Assembly (NCBI RefSeq): GCF_000202835.1
Contig: NC_015186.1
Coordinates: forward strand, 372,001-436,000
DNA length: 64,000 bases
Origin: Acidiphilium multivorum AIU301
Lineage (GTDB): Bacteria > Pseudomonadota > Alphaproteobacteria > Acetobacterales > Acetobacteraceae
Direction: 5' to 3'
Position numbers and translations under genes: made by a program. The notes beneath the pieces were generated by a model. That model was not told the origin of the DNA, did not search any database, and worked only from the letters and a program-made list of their open reading frames with translations. This document shows, piece by piece, positions 8,460 to 20,601 of this stretch (its first letter is position 1; every line of letters starts with the position of its first letter).

Positions 8460-10835
8460 CTACTCCCGCGTCTTCAGCACGGCGATCATGTCCAGCCGGT
8501 CGAGGTGCCGCCGCAGCCAGGCGGCGACAATCGCCGCCGTCGCGATCATGATCAGCGCCGCGGTGCCATAGGTCGACGGGTAGATCACCGGCGGCACCCG
8601 GAACAGCTCGGTCTCGAACGCCTTGCCGAAATACCAGGCGAGCAGCGTCCCCGCCCCGCAGCCGAGCGGAATGGCGATCCAGACCAGCAGCCCGATCTCG
8701 CCGAGCAGGATATAGGCCACCTCGGCGCGGCTGAAGCCGAGCACCCGCAGCGTCGCCAGTTCGCGCTCGCGCTCCGACAGCGCGATGCGGATCGCGTTGA
8801 CGATCACCCCGACCGACAGCGCCGAGGCGAACCCGATGAAGAAACCAAGGAAGATGTCGATGGTCTCGCCCATCGTCCGGTGGAACGTGTCGATCGCCGC
8901 CCGGCGGAACTGGATCGCGGCAATCCCCGGCAGGGTCCGCAGCCGGGCGAGAAACGCCGCGCGCCGTGGTTCATCGAGCGTGACATGAACGCCGGACAGC
9001 ACGCTGCCATCGCCCATCCGCCGGTTGAGCGCGGCAAGGTTCATGTAGGCCGGCTTGCCGATATAGGTGTCGAACAGCCGGACGACCGGAACCATCAGCA
9101 CCGCGCGCCGCCCTTCGAGCAACTGCACGCGGACCGGATCGCCGATGCCGGCATGCAGCAGCCCCGCCAGCTGGCGCGACAGCACCAGCCCGTCCGCCGG
9201 CATGTCGATCGGCCCCCGCGCCACGTCGTGCACCGGGGCGAGGCGCGCGCCGGCCGGCACGCCGATCACCGGTTCGCGCTGTTCGGCCCGGCCGCGCGCG
9301 AGCCGCGCCGGCACGATGCGGAACGGCTCCGCCGCCAGCACGCCCGGCAGATGCCGGATATCGTCGAGAACGCCGCGCGGCCGCAGGTCGTTGAAGGTGA
9401 TCGTCGCGTCCTGCCGCTGGCCGCGCTCGTAATGCGTCTCGACCAGCGCGTTCACCGCATCGACCCATTGCAGCGCCAGGATCAGCACGCCGACCGAGAG
9501 CGCGAGGCCGGCGCTCGCCAGGAAGGCGCGCAGCGGCCAGCGCAGCAGGCGGCGGACGATCATCCGGCTCGGCCCGTCGAGGAACCGCCCCAGCGCCGCC
9601 GGGCCGAGGCGAGACCGCCGATAGACCGCCGGCGGCGCCGGCTGCATCGCGATCGCCGGCGGCAGCCGCGCGGCGCGGCCCACCGCCCCCATGCCGCCGG
9701 CGAGCGAGGTGACCAGGCTCACCGCGGCGGCGATCGCGAAACTCCGTGGCCCGGGCTGGTATAGCAGGAACGGAAAGCGGAAGAACTCGCGATAGAGCCT
9801 GGTGTTCCAGTTGCCGAGCGCGGCGCCGAGCACCGCGCCCAGCACGATGCCGCCGGCGGCGATGGCGAGCACCAGCTTCGCGTAATGCCAGAAGATCGCC
9901 CCGCCGCCATACCCGAACGCCTTGAGCAGGCCGATCTCCCGCCGCTCGGTCGCGACCAGCCGCGCCATCACCATGTTGGTGAGGAAGGCGGCGACGCCGA
10001 GAAAGATCGCCGGCATCAGCCGCGACATGTTCTTCTGCTGCGCGATCTCGTTGCTCAGGAACCAGTTCGAGACCTGTTCGGCGCGGTCATAGGCGCCGGT
10101 GCCGCCATAACGGGCGAGCAGCGCGTCGAGCCGGGCGATCACCGGCTGCGGGCGCTGGCCGGGAGAGAGCGCGAGCGAGACATCGTCGAACGCGCCCTTC
10201 AGGCCGAAGGCGGCGGCAAGCTCGTCGCGCCCCATCCAGATCACGCCGAACCGCCGGTCATCCGGCATCAGCCCGCCGGGTGGAATCGCATAGACGAATT
10301 CCGGGCTGAGCGCGGTGCCGACGATGCGCAGCGCCACGCGCCGGCCGCGCAGCACCGCGCCGATCGTATCGCCCGGCCGCAGGTGATGCGCCTCGGCGAA
10401 GGGTTCGCCGACCACCGCCTCGCGCAGCCGGCCCGGCGCCGGCAGCCGGCCCGCGCGCAGGACCAGCGCGTTGAGCCGCTGCGGGCCGGATTTCGGCAGC
10501 GAGACCAGCGTCGCCACCACCGGCTCGCGATACCCCGCGACATCCAGCAGACCGGACTCGACGATCCGCGTCTCCACCACCCGCACGCCCGGAATCGCGG
10601 CGATCCGCGCCTCCAGCGAGTCCGGCGCGCGCTTCAGCCGGGCGAACACATCGGCGAAGCGCGCGCGCTCGTAATAGGCGCTGGTCGTCGCCTCCAGCGA
10701 TTCGGTCGTGGTCAGCGCCATCACCATCAGCGCGACGCCGGAGGCGATCACCAGCGCGATCGCCAGCGCCTGCAGGCGCAGCCGCCACAGATCGCGCAGC
10801 AGCTTGCGGTCGAGGCTCGACACCGGCGCTACCAC
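8460..10835 (-). CDS. ABC exporter permease with two FtsX domains
   Basis: A 791-residue membrane protein. It has an N-terminal helix, a large periplasmic domain and three helices with an FtsX signature around [17 protein letters not shown] second such unit ends with [22 protein letters not shown] and three C-terminal helices. This is the duplicated FtsX/MacB permease architecture used for mechanotransmission or lipid/peptide export. The marked start is GTG; a second GTG 15 bases downstream (giving [12 protein letters not shown]) is as good. It overlaps the ATPase gene by 7 bases and lies 6 bases from the adaptor gene. Confidence 0.83.
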   Translation of the reverse strand: MVAPVSSLDRKLLRDLWRLRLQALAIALVIASGVALMVMALTTTESLEATTSAYYERARFADVFARLKRAPDSLEARIAAIPGVRVVETRIVESGLLDVAGYREPVVATLVSLPKSGPQRLNALVLRAGRLPAPGRLREAVVGEPFAEAHHLRPGDTIGAVLRGRRVALRIVGTALSPEFVYAIPPGGLMPDDRRFGVIWMGRDELAAAFGLKGAFDDVSLALSPGQRPQPVIARLDALLARYGGTGAYDRAEQVSNWFLSNEIAQQKNMSRLMPAIFLGVAAFLTNMVMARLVATERREIGLLKAFGYGGGAIFWHYAKLVLAIAAGGIVLGAVLGAALGNWNTRLYREFFRFPFLLYQPGPRSFAIAAAVSLVTSLAGGMGAVGRAARLPPAIAMQPAPPAVYRRSRLGPAALGRFLDGPSRMIVRRLLRWPLRAFLASAGLALSVGVLILALQWVDAVNALVETHYERGQRQDATITFNDLRPRGVLDDIRHLPGVLAAEPFRIVPARLARGRAEQREPVIGVPAGARLAPVHDVARGPIDMPADGLVLSRQLAGLLHAGIGDPVRVQLLEGRRAVLMVPVVRLFDTYIGKPAYMNLAALNRRMGDGSVLSGVHVTLDEPRRAAFLARLRTLPGIAAIQFRRAAIDTFHRTMGETIDIFLGFFIGFASALSVGVIVNAIRIALSERERELATLRVLGFSRAEVAYILLGEIGLLVWIAIPLGCGAGTLLAWYFGKAFETELFRVPPVIYPSTYGTAALIMIATAAIVAAWLRRHLDRLDMIAVLKTRE

Positions 10836-11581
10836 ACCAGCCCGGCCGGGCTGTGCCGGACCGGGTTGACCCGCGTGCCGACGATCCGCCCGTCGGCGAA
10901 GCTCAGCACGCGGTCGGCGATGTCGGCGATCACCGCGTTATGGGTGATGAGCGCCGTGGTGGTGCCGAGTTCGCCGTTCACCTTCAGGATCGCCTCGAGC
11001 ACGAGAATGCCGGTGCGGCTGTCGAGCGCGCCGGTCGGCTCGTCGCAGAACAGCAGGTCGGGCGACTTGGCGATGGCGCGGGCGATGGCCACCCGCTGCT
11101 GTTCGCCGCCGGAGAGCTGGGCGGGGAAATGATCGAGCCGGTCGCCGAGGCCGACCAGCTCCAGCGCCGCCTCCGGCGCCATCGGCGCCTCGGCGATCTC
11201 GGTCACCAGCGCGACATTCTCCCGCGCGGTGAGGCTGGCGATGAGGTTGTAGAACTGGAAGACGAAGCCGACATGCCGGCGCCGGTAGCGGGTCAGCCCC
11301 CGCTCGCCGCCCTGCGCGATCGGCTGGCCGCGGAACAGCACCTCGCCGGCCGAAGGCGTGTCGAGCCCGCCGAGGATGTTGAGCAGCGTGGATTTCCCGC
11401 TGCCGGAGGGGCCGAGCAGCACGACCAGCTCGCCCTCGCGGAGCGTGAGGTCGACATCGCGCAGCGCCGGCACCTCGACCGCGCCCATCCGGTAGATCTT
11501 GGCCAGGCCGCGCGCCACCAGCGCGACCGGCGCCGCCCGCTCCTCGTCCGGCAACGCCACCCCGCCGGCGACAGGTTCCAT
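10829..11581 (-). CDS. ABC exporter ATPase (LolD/MacB-type)
   Basis: A 250-residue ATPase with Walker A GPSGSGKS (57-64), signature LSGGEQQR and Walker [13 protein letters not shown]. The TGALD extension is typical of the LolD/MacB/FtsE subgroup that pairs with FtsX-type permeases. I chose the ATG at 11581 because GGAGG lies six bases upstream; an in-frame GTG at 11596 is less likely. It is the first gene of the efflux operon, and an FNR-like box with a matching -10 element lies upstream. Confidence 0.86.
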   Translation of the reverse strand: MEPVAGGVALPDEERAAPVALVARGLAKIYRMGAVEVPALRDVDLTLREGELVVLLGPSGSGKSTLLNILGGLDTPSAGEVLFRGQPIAQGGERGLTRYRRRHVGFVFQFYNLIASLTARENVALVTEIAEAPMAPEAALELVGLGDRLDHFPAQLSGGEQQRVAIARAIAKSPDLLFCDEPTGALDSRTGILVLEAILKVNGELGTTTALITHNAVIADIADRVLSFADGRIVGTRVNPVRHSPAGLVW

Positions 11582-11611
11582 GCCGCGCCTCCGCACGCAT
11601 CACCGGCCGGA

Positions 11612-11653
11612 ACCCTAGCGGCCGCGCGCTCCCCCATCATTGACGTCGATCAA
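11612..11653 (-). promoter_or_regulatory. FNR/CRP-type box and -10 element ahead of the ABC efflux operon
   Basis: The box at 11640-11653 reads TTGATCGACGTCAA on the minus strand, a TTGAT-N4-GTCAA dyad. TAGGGT occupies 11617-11612, exactly where the -10 hexamer falls if the box centre is at -41.5 (class II activation, start near 11605). This would leave a short leader before the ATG at 11581. The match was found by eye. Confidence 0.5.
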
Positions 11654-11684
11654 GCGGGGGAGGGGGGAGCGTCCCCGCTTCGCG

Positions 11685-12008
11685 CTACGCGCGGCGATGG
11701 CGGGTGGCGGGCCAGGAAATGATGTGGCCGTCCGGCACCAGATCCGCGAGCGAATCGATCACCGATATCGCGGTGTCCGGCGCGCAGCAGAACTCGATCA
11801 TCAGCGGCAGGTCGACATCGAAATGCAGCAGGTCGGCGGCATGGATGATCTTCTGCCCGTTCATCCCCGCGATGCCCCGGAATACCGACACGCCGTCGAG
11901 ATCGAAATCGTCGCGCAGCCGCGTCAGGATGTCCTCCATCAGGTGGCGTCGCCGCCCGTGATCGGTTTCGCTCAGCGCGATGCGCACCAGCGTGACCTGT
12001 TCTTCCAT
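11685..12008 (-). CDS. DUF190 protein, partner of CrcB
   Basis: A 107-residue protein of the DUF190/COG1993 family, small PII-like alpha/beta proteins. Visible features are the MEEQVTLVRIALSE start, a central GVSVFRGIAG segment and the IEFCCAPD strand. DUF190 genes are often found with crcB. The ATG at 12008 lies one base after the crcB stop and has AAGGA nine bases upstream, so I prefer it to the ATG at 12017. It is probably co-transcribed with crcB under the fluoride riboswitch. The molecular role is unknown; regulating or sensing for the fluoride channel is a reasonable guess. Confidence 0.8.
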   Translation of the reverse strand: MEEQVTLVRIALSETDHGRRRHLMEDILTRLRDDFDLDGVSVFRGIAGMNGQKIIHAADLLHFDVDLPLMIEFCCAPDTAISVIDSLADLVPDGHIISWPATRHRRA

Positions 12009-12009
12009 G

Positions 12010-12387
12010 TCAGACATTCCTTGCGATGTAGACGCCGAGAACGGCGCCGATGAACCCGAGCACGACCGACAGCAGCACGTAAAGCGCCGACTTCACGATC
12101 TCCCCGTTCTCCACCAGCATGAGCGTTTCGAGCTCGAAGGTCGAGAATGTCGTGTAGCCGCCGAGAAAGCCGGTGAGCACGCCGGTGCGGATCGCCGGAT
12201 CGATGGCGACGCGCTCGGCGGTGAGCACGAAGAGAAAGCCGATCAGGAACGAGCCGAGCACGTTGATGCTGAGCACGGCGACGGGAAAGCCGCGCCCGAA
12301 CAGGTTCTGCATGAAGATGGTCTGGCCGTAGCGCGCCCAGCAGCCGAGCGAGCCGAAAAAGGCGATGGCCGCAAGTGTCTTGATCAT
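12010..12387 (-). CDS. crcB: Fluoride channel CrcB (Fluc)
   Basis: A 125-residue protein with four hydrophobic helices. It carries the CrcB hallmarks: INVLGSFLIG (conserved Asn 42) and GGYTTFSTF (76-84), whose Thr/Ser and Phe residues line the sodium site and fluoride pore. It forms dual-topology dimers that let fluoride out of the cell. AGAAGG lies about six bases before the ATG. A fluoride riboswitch sits about 135 bases upstream, and the DUF190 gene follows immediately. Single-gene Fluc homodimers are usual for this length. Confidence 0.93.
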   Translation of the reverse strand: MIKTLAAIAFFGSLGCWARYGQTIFMQNLFGRGFPVAVLSINVLGSFLIGFLFVLTAERVAIDPAIRTGVLTGFLGGYTTFSTFELETLMLVENGEIVKSALYVLLSVVLGFIGAVLGVYIARNV

Positions 12388-12520
12388 GAAACGCCTTCTT
12401 GTTGTGGCGGAAATGTCGGGAATGTCGAGGGGATGGCGGCGGGGCAGGGCGGAAGCCTGCCGGCCATGGCCGGATCGGAAATGTCGAAAACGCGCGCGCC
12501 TGTCCCTCCGCGGTTGACGG

Positions 12521-12575
12521 ATCGAAACAGGAGTCATCAGCCCCGCGGGCGGTTCACGGCGAACCCCATCGCCGG
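12521..12575 (-). ncRNA. Fluoride riboswitch (crcB motif)
   Basis: Read on the minus strand from 12573 to 12521, the sequence holds GGCGATGGGGTTCGCC, then GTGAACC, then GCCCGCGGGGC, then TGATGACTCCTG. This follows the crcB motif order: a stem GGCG/CGCC, a second stem GCCC/GGGC, and the TGATGACTCC tail. GGGGT in the first loop can pair with ACTCC in the tail, which is the pseudoknot of this aptamer. It lies in the leader of crcB. About 130 bases between aptamer and start codon would hold the expression platform, but I cannot decide between termination and translation control. Confidence 0.9.
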
Positions 12576-12597
12576 CGCGGCCGGACCGCGCGGGACG

Positions 12598-12626
12598 TGT
12601 TTGCGATGCCGGGTCCGGGCTGTCAA
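12598..12626 (-). promoter_or_regulatory. Candidate promoter for the riboswitch-crcB-DUF190 transcript
   Basis: A perfect -35 element TTGACA lies at 12626-12621 on the minus strand. After 17 bases comes CAAACA (12603-12598), a weak -10. The predicted start would be about 15 bases before the riboswitch aptamer. It begins just after the stop codon of the upstream permease gene, so crcB probably has its own promoter. Confidence 0.45.
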
Positions 12627-12641
12627 TCCGCCCCGAACCAC

Positions 12642-13886
12642 CTAGCCGAGGCCGACGAGCCAGGCGGTGCCGAGCGCGATCGTGAGAACCGTGATGGGCA
12701 GGCCGAACTTCAGATAGTCGCCGAAGCCGATCCGCACGCCGGCGGCGCGCGCCCGCTCGGCGACGATGAGATTCGCCACCGATCCCGGCAGCGTCAGGTT
12801 GCCCGCGAGGGTGGACGCCATGGCGACGATGAGCCACGCCTGCCGCGGGTCGGCGAGATGGGCGATGAAGGGGCGCAGCACCAGCACCGCCGGCACGTTG
12901 CTGACCAGGTTCGACAGGATCGCGGTGAGCGGCACCAGCACCGCCGGCCGGCCCGGATGCAGGGCTGCGACGCGCCCGATCACCGCCGCGCCGATCACCT
13001 CGCGCTGCAACGCGGCAACGACGACGAACAGCCCCGCGAACATCAGCAGCAGCGACCAGTCGACCCCGGCGAGCAGGCGCTGGCTCTTCACCCCCGGCGT
13101 CAGCATGATCAGCGCGGCGGCCACCAGCGCCGCCTCCGCCGGGCGCATGCCGCCGAGGCAGGCGATGACGAACAGCACCAGCAGCACGACCGACTTGCCG
13201 ATGAGCCCGCCATGCGGCCGGCGCCGCGCGGCGGATGGCGGCGGCGGCGTCAGCGCCTCGAAGCCCGCGCGATGCAGCAGCCGGATGACGAGGAAGACGA
13301 TCGGCAGCCCGAGCAGCGCGACCGGCACCAGCGCGCCGGCGAACGCGGCATAGCCGATGCCGGAGAGGCTGCCGATGATCATGTTCTGCGGGTTGCCGGT
13401 GATCGTCGCCACCGACCCGACATTCGAGGCGGTCGCCAGCGCGACGAGATAGGGCAGGGGCTGTTTCCGCCCCGCCCGGCTCGCTTCGAGCACCAGCGGC
13501 GTGAGCACGACGCAGACCGTGTCGTTGACCAGCACCGCCGAGAGCAGCCCGGCCATCGCGACGGTGAGCGCCAGCAGCGCATCGGTGCCGGAGGCGCGCG
13601 AGAGCACCGCCCCGGTGATCCGCTCGAAGAACCCGGCCCGGCGCAGCGCCGCGGCGAGGATCATCATGCCGAGCAGCAGCGCGATCGTGTCGAAATCGAT
13701 CGCGGCGACCGCCTGCCGGAGCGTCAGCGCCCCGCTCGCGACCATCAGCACCGCGCCGACGAAGGCGATCCCCGCGCGGTCGAGCCGGAAGAACGGCAGC
13801 CGGCCCAGCGCCACCCCGGCGTAGGTCAGCGCGAAGATCGCCACCGTCGCGGCCGGCTGCCATGATCCGAAGAGGTCGCCGTGCAT
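12642..13886 (-). CDS. ArsB/NhaD-superfamily ion permease
   Basis: A 414-residue protein with about 10-12 membrane helices and the ion-transporter signature of the ArsB/NhaD/YbiR group: VNDTVCVVLTPLVL and SNVGSVATITGNPQNMIIG in the first half, and SNLVSNVPAVLVL in the second. These Asn-Pro and Ser-Asn motifs form the substrate site of anion/sodium antiporters. The substrate may be an anion (arsenite, dicarboxylate) or sodium/proton exchange, and cannot be decided here. No ars genes are nearby. It lies upstream of the fluoride module on the same strand, a neighbourhood worth noting. Confidence 0.78.
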   Translation of the reverse strand: MHGDLFGSWQPAATVAIFALTYAGVALGRLPFFRLDRAGIAFVGAVLMVASGALTLRQAVAAIDFDTIALLLGMMILAAALRRAGFFERITGAVLSRASGTDALLALTVAMAGLLSAVLVNDTVCVVLTPLVLEASRAGRKQPLPYLVALATASNVGSVATITGNPQNMIIGSLSGIGYAAFAGALVPVALLGLPIVFLVIRLLHRAGFEALTPPPPSAARRRPHGGLIGKSVVLLVLFVIACLGGMRPAEAALVAAALIMLTPGVKSQRLLAGVDWSLLLMFAGLFVVVAALQREVIGAAVIGRVAALHPGRPAVLVPLTAILSNLVSNVPAVLVLRPFIAHLADPRQAWLIVAMASTLAGNLTLPGSVANLIVAERARAAGVRIGFGDYLKFGLPITVLTIALGTAWLVGLG

Positions 13887-14046
13887 GGCGCGGACCTTGC
13901 GCTCAGCGGCCGCGGCGGAGAAGGTACGCCGCCTGCCGGCCGCGTCGCTGCCCCGGCCGTGCCCGCCCGTATCGAATCCTGCATCTCATGGCGGAAGGAT
14001 AGGCGAGGCGGCCGGGTTTTGCACGCGGCCCCGTGGCCGGCCGGCG

Positions 14047-16176
<2,130 letters not shown>

Positions 16177-16189
16177 CGCCCGCGCCCCG

Positions 16190-17428
16190 TCAGAACCGCG
16201 GCACGAAGGGCGTCGCCGCCCGCGCCCGCCGCTCGCCGGTGATCACCTCGTCGCCGTCGCGCAGTCCGCCGCTCACGATTTCCGTGTTGGTGTCGTCATC
16301 GAGCCCGGTGACCACCGGAACGGCGGCCGGCTTGCCCTGCCGCAGCACCCACACGCGCGCCCCGCCGCCCGCCGGCGCCGCCTTCGCCAGCCGCGGCGTG
16401 AAGCGCAGCGCCTGGTCCGGCACGCGCAGCACCCCGGCCCGCGCCGCGGTGATGATCCGCACCGACGCGGTCATGCCCGGCTTCAGCTTCAGGTCGCGGT
16501 TGTCCACCTCGATGACGACGTCGTAGGTCACCACGTTCTGCACCGTCTGCGGCGACTGGCGCACCTGCGTCACCGTGCCGTCGAAGGTCTCGCCCGGAAA
16601 GGCGAGAACGGTGAACCGCGCCGCTTCGCCCTTGCGGATATCCGCGATATCCCCCTCGCTGACATTGGTATCCACCTGCATCCGCGTCAGGTCGGTGGCG
16701 ATCAGGAACAGCGTCGGCGTCTGGAACGAGGCGGCGACGGTCTGCCCGATCGTGACATTGCGCGAGACGACGATCCCGTTCACCGGCGAGACGATGTCGG
16801 TATAGCCGAGATTGGCCTGCGCGGCGGCGAGCTTCGCCTCGTCCTGCCGGATCACCGCGCGGTCGAGCGCGGCCTGCGCCTCCAGCTGCCGATACGTCGC
16901 CTTCGCGCTGTCGGCGGCGTTCTCCGAGGCGTAGCGCTGCGGCACCAGCGAGGCGAGGCGGCGGTAATTGCCGCGCGCATAGTCGAGGCTCGCCTCGTCC
17001 TTGCGCAGCTGCGCCTGGTCCACGGCCACCGCCGCCCGGTCCTGGTCCACCACCGCCTGGTAGGGCCGCGGGTCGATCCGGGCGCAGATCTGCCCGAGCT
17101 TCACGATCGTGTTGTAGTCGCAGCTGATGTCCTGGATGATGCCGGACACCGCCGAGCCGACGATCACCGTCAGGATCGGGTTGACCGTCCCCGTCGCCGT
17201 CACCGCCCGCGTAATGTCGCCGCGCCCCACCTTCGCCGTCACGTAGTGAACCGGCGGCGGCGCCCCCACCGTCCGCCAGCCGATCGCGATCGCCGCCGCC
17301 ACCCCCACCGCCAGCGCCGCCAGCACGGCGACCCGGCGGCGCCGGCGGCGCGGCGCGGCTGCCGGTTCCGGCGGCGCGGAAGGCGGTGGGCGCTGCGTGT
17401 TCGCTGGCGGGTTCGGTGAGGCCGTCAT
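16190..17428 (-). CDS. macA: MacA-type periplasmic adaptor
   Basis: A 412-residue adaptor. A cytoplasmic Pro-rich start and a poly-Arg stop (RRRRRRVAVLAALAVG) precede one membrane helix (about 33-50). Then come a barrel-lipoyl core (TATGTVNPILTVIVGSAVSG), a helical hairpin (about 120-190) and C-terminal barrel domains ending RAATPFVPRF. It contacts MacB, whose gene follows 13 bases later, and an outer-membrane channel. The 116-base region upstream carries an FNR-like box with a well-placed -10. Confidence 0.88.
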   Translation of the reverse strand: MTASPNPPANTQRPPPSAPPEPAAAPRRRRRRVAVLAALAVGVAAAIAIGWRTVGAPPPVHYVTAKVGRGDITRAVTATGTVNPILTVIVGSAVSGIIQDISCDYNTIVKLGQICARIDPRPYQAVVDQDRAAVAVDQAQLRKDEASLDYARGNYRRLASLVPQRYASENAADSAKATYRQLEAQAALDRAVIRQDEAKLAAAQANLGYTDIVSPVNGIVVSRNVTIGQTVAASFQTPTLFLIATDLTRMQVDTNVSEGDIADIRKGEAARFTVLAFPGETFDGTVTQVRQSPQTVQNVVTYDVVIEVDNRDLKLKPGMTASVRIITAARAGVLRVPDQALRFTPRLAKAAPAGGGARVWVLRQGKPAAVPVVTGLDDDTNTEIVSGGLRDGDEVITGERRARAATPFVPRF

Positions 17429-17468
17429 GGTGCTTCCTTCGGGCGCGTGCCCGTCCGGATCGGCTCGA

Positions 17469-17510
17469 ACCTAGGACCGCGCGGGGCCGGCGGCGATGAC
17501 GCAGATCAAC
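17469..17510 (-). promoter_or_regulatory. FNR/CRP-type box and -10 element ahead of macAB
   Basis: The box at 17497-17510 reads TTGATCTGCGTCAT on the minus strand. TAGGTT at 17474-17469 falls exactly at -12 to -7 if the box is centred at -41.5 (predicted start 17462). The macA ATG at 17428 would then have a leader of about 33 bases. Confidence 0.5.
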
Positions 17511-17544
17511 GGTCCGGGACCCCGGCATCCCCGCATGGGTTCGC

Positions 17545-20500
17545 CTATGGCTCCGGCCCCCGCAGCACGAGCCGCAGCAGCGCCGGCAGGCCGAACAGCA
17601 CCAGCGGAAACGCCACCACGAACCCCGAGATCACCGCGATGGCGAGCGGCTGCTGCATCCCGCTGCCCTGCCCGATGCCGAGTGCGAGCGGCAGCAACGT
17701 CAGGATCGCGGCCAGCGTGGTCATCGCGATCGGCCGCAGCCGGTTCCGGCTCGCCACCACCAGCGCCTCCCGCCGGTCCTGGTACCCGGCGAGGCTCCGG
17801 AATTCCGAGATGTAGAAAATCGCCATCTCGGTCGCGAGCCCGACGATCATCGTCATCCCCATCAGCGCGGTGATGTTGAGCGCCACACCCGAGAGATCGA
17901 GCCCGATGAACACCGCGAGGCTCGACAGCAGCGCGGTGGCGACGATCGCCCCGGCGATGACGAAGCTGCGGTAGAGGAACAGCAGCAGCACGAACTCCGC
18001 CAGCACGGCGGCGACGAACACGCGGGCGAGGCCGATGAACGCCTTCTGCTGCTGCCGGTAGAGCCCGCCGAGCCGGTAGCTCATGCCCGGCGGCAGCAGG
18101 CCCGGCCGCGCCAGCACGCGGCGCACCGAGGCAATCGCGGCGGAAATGCCGCCGCCGCTGATCCGCCCCGTCACCGCGACGATCTGGCGCAGATTGTCGC
18201 GGTCGATCTCCGGCCGGCCCGACACCGTCCTCAGCGTCGCGATCGCCCCGAGCGGCACCAGCGCGCCCGAGGGCGCGGCCAGCGGCAGGCGCAGCAGGTC
18301 GCCGGTCTGCGCGAAGGCGTCGCGCGGCAGTTCCAGCCGCACGCCGGTAAAGCGTTCCTGGCCCGGCAGCGCGGTGACCACGCTACCGCGCAGCGCCGTC
18401 GCCACCATCCGCTCGACCGCGGCGGGATCGAAGCCGAACATCGCCGCCTTCGCGGGATCGACATGGATGTCGATCGAATCCCCGGCGATCACCACGCCGT
18501 CCTGCACGCCCACCACGCCCGGTATCCGCCCGATCGCCGCCGCCACCCTCTTCGCGGTTTCATCCAGCCGCGCCGGGTCGCCATGCAGCTCGATCTCGAT
18601 CGGCTCCGGCTGGCTGACGAGATCGCCCAGCAGGTCTGACATCAGCTGCGACTCGTCGAAATCGATGCCCGGCACGCGGTCGATGATCCGCCGGCGGATC
18701 CGGTCCATCACCGTCCAGATCGGCGCCCGCTGCCCGAGCGGGCGGAGCTGGACGAAAATATCGCCCTGATACGGCTCGTTGAGGTCGCCGCCGAGCCCGG
18801 CGCCGAGCCGGGTCGACCATGTCGCCACCGCCGGGTCGGCGCGGAGAATATCCCCCACCTGGCGGATCTCGCGCGCCCCCTCGGCCAGCGAGGTGCCGGG
18901 CCGCGCCTGGTAGTTGATCACGAACCCGCCCTCGTCCATCCGCGGCATGAAGCCGGTCGGCACCACCGCATAGGCATAGGCGCCGGCCAGCACGAACGGA
19001 ATCAGCGCCACGAGCAGCCAGGCCGGCCGCGCCACCACGAGGTCGAGCAGCCGCCCGTGCGCCCGCGCCAGCACCGACTCCCGCGCTCCGCCGCCGGCGA
19101 CCGGATCGTGCCATTTGTCGAAATCGATCAGCCAGCGCGCCAGCACCGGCACCGCGAAGGCCGAGAACAGCCAGGAGGCGATCAGCGTGGAGGCCATGGT
19201 GATCGACAGCGCCTTGAAGAAGGCGCCGGTCACGCCGGAAAGGAAGGCGAGGGGGACGAACACGATCAGCGTCGCCAGCGAGGAGCCGGCGAGCGGCGCG
19301 AGGAATTCCTCCGCCGCCGCCAGCACCGCGCCGCGCGCCGCGATCCCGCCCGCGCGCCCGGCCCGCCGCGCGACATGCTCGATCATCACGATCGCATCGT
19401 CGATCACCAGCCCCACCGCGGCGGCGAGCCCGCCCAGCGTCATGATGTTGAAGCTCATCCCCAGCAGCGTGAGGATCAGCACCGCGGTCGCCATCGAGGC
19501 CGGCAGCACCAGCAGCGCGATCAGCGTGACGCGCCAGCTCCGCAGGAAGCCGATCAGTACCAGCCCCGCCAGCACCACGCCGATCGCGATCGCATCGCGC
19601 ACCGAGCCGGCGGCGGCGGTCACCAGCGTGCTCTGGTCGTACCATTTCACCAGCCGCACGCCCGCCGGCAGCCGCGTCTCATAGGCCGCCAGCGCCCGGC
19701 GCACCGCCGCGTCCACCTGCACCGCGTTGCCGCTGGGCTGCTGGAACACCTGCAACGTCACCGCGCGGTGATCGTTCTCGCTCACCAGGTCGTAGCGCGG
19801 CACCCGGCCCATCTCGACCCGCGCCACCTGGCCGAGCCGGACCACCCCGTCCGGCCCGCCGCCGACCACGATCCGCCGCACCTGCGCCATGGTCCGCAAC
19901 GTGTTCTGCTGCACCACCAGATAGAGGCTGTCGTGATCGGCGAGCCGGCCGACCGAGGCGAGCACGTTCGACCGCGATACCGCCTGCTCGACACTCGCCA
20001 GCGTCACATGCATCGCGGCGAGCTTCGCCGGATCGACGATGACATGCACCTCCGGCGTGTCGCCGCCCTGCACGCCGATCTTGGCCACACCCGGAATCCG
20101 TTCCAGCACCGGCACGATGCGATACCGCGCGATCGTGCGCAGCTCCGCCTCGGAAATGCTGTGCGAGATCAGCGCATAGGCGATGATGGGAAACACCGTC
20201 GGGTCCATCCGCCGCACCACGTAGCGCGTGCCCTTCGGCAGGTCGGGCAATTGCTGCGCCAGCGCGGCGTCGACCTCCAGCGTCGCCGCCCGCATGTTGG
20301 TGCCCCAGTCGAAATCGATGAACGCCTGCATCGACCCGCGCGAGGTGGTCGAGCGCACCCCCCGCACGCCCGGAATCGCCCGCAGCGCCTGCTCGACCGG
20401 CTGGGTCACCTGCAACATCATCTCATGCGCCGGCCGCGCCCCCGAATCGATGTTGATCCGCACCCGCGGGAACGAGGTGCGCGGAAACAGCCCCACCGGC

Positions 20501-20601
20501 AGCGACAGCGCGCCGACGGCCCCGGCCAGGGCGAGGCTCGCCATCAGGAACAGGATCGCCTTCTGCTGGCGGCCGAGGAACGCGGCGAATCCCCCCATCA
20601 T
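17545..20601 (-). CDS. RND efflux pump, inner-membrane transporter
   Basis: A 1018-residue transporter with the AcrB/MdtB-type duplicated layout: helix 1 at about 12-32, two large periplasmic loops and paired Asp in GLVIDDAIVMIEH of helix 4, typical of proton-driven drug pumps rather than the metal subgroup. It uses the proton gradient to expel compounds through the adaptor and outer-membrane channel encoded just before it. Its start overlaps the adaptor stop by four bases (ATGA). A two-component system is divergent from the operon. Substrate unknown. Confidence 0.9.
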   Translation of the reverse strand: MMGGFAAFLGRQQKAILFLMASLALAGAVGALSLPVGLFPRTSFPRVRINIDSGARPAHEMMLQVTQPVEQALRAIPGVRGVRSTTSRGSMQAFIDFDWGTNMRAATLEVDAALAQQLPDLPKGTRYVVRRMDPTVFPIIAYALISHSISEAELRTIARYRIVPVLERIPGVAKIGVQGGDTPEVHVIVDPAKLAAMHVTLASVEQAVSRSNVLASVGRLADHDSLYLVVQQNTLRTMAQVRRIVVGGGPDGVVRLGQVARVEMGRVPRYDLVSENDHRAVTLQVFQQPSGNAVQVDAAVRRALAAYETRLPAGVRLVKWYDQSTLVTAAAGSVRDAIAIGVVLAGLVLIGFLRSWRVTLIALLVLPASMATAVLILTLLGMSFNIMTLGGLAAAVGLVIDDAIVMIEHVARRAGRAGGIAARGAVLAAAEEFLAPLAGSSLATLIVFVPLAFLSGVTGAFFKALSITMASTLIASWLFSAFAVPVLARWLIDFDKWHDPVAGGGARESVLARAHGRLLDLVVARPAWLLVALIPFVLAGAYAYAVVPTGFMPRMDEGGFVINYQARPGTSLAEGAREIRQVGDILRADPAVATWSTRLGAGLGGDLNEPYQGDIFVQLRPLGQRAPIWTVMDRIRRRIIDRVPGIDFDESQLMSDLLGDLVSQPEPIEIELHGDPARLDETAKRVAAAIGRIPGVVGVQDGVVIAGDSIDIHVDPAKAAMFGFDPAAVERMVATALRGSVVTALPGQERFTGVRLELPRDAFAQTGDLLRLPLAAPSGALVPLGAIATLRTVSGRPEIDRDNLRQIVAVTGRISGGGISAAIASVRRVLARPGLLPPGMSYRLGGLYRQQQKAFIGLARVFVAAVLAEFVLLLFLYRSFVIAGAIVATALLSSLAVFIGLDLSGVALNITALMGMTMIVGLATEMAIFYISEFRSLAGYQDRREALVVASRNRLRPIAMTTLAAILTLLPLALGIGQGSGMQQPLAIAVISGFVVAFPLVLFGLPALLRLVLRGPEP

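Noticed and set aside
17545-20601. Heavy-metal (CzcA-type) assignment for the RND pump
   Set aside because: Helix 4 reads VIDDAIVMIEH with paired Asp, as in drug-type pumps, and no metal-binding His-rich region is seen in the adaptor.
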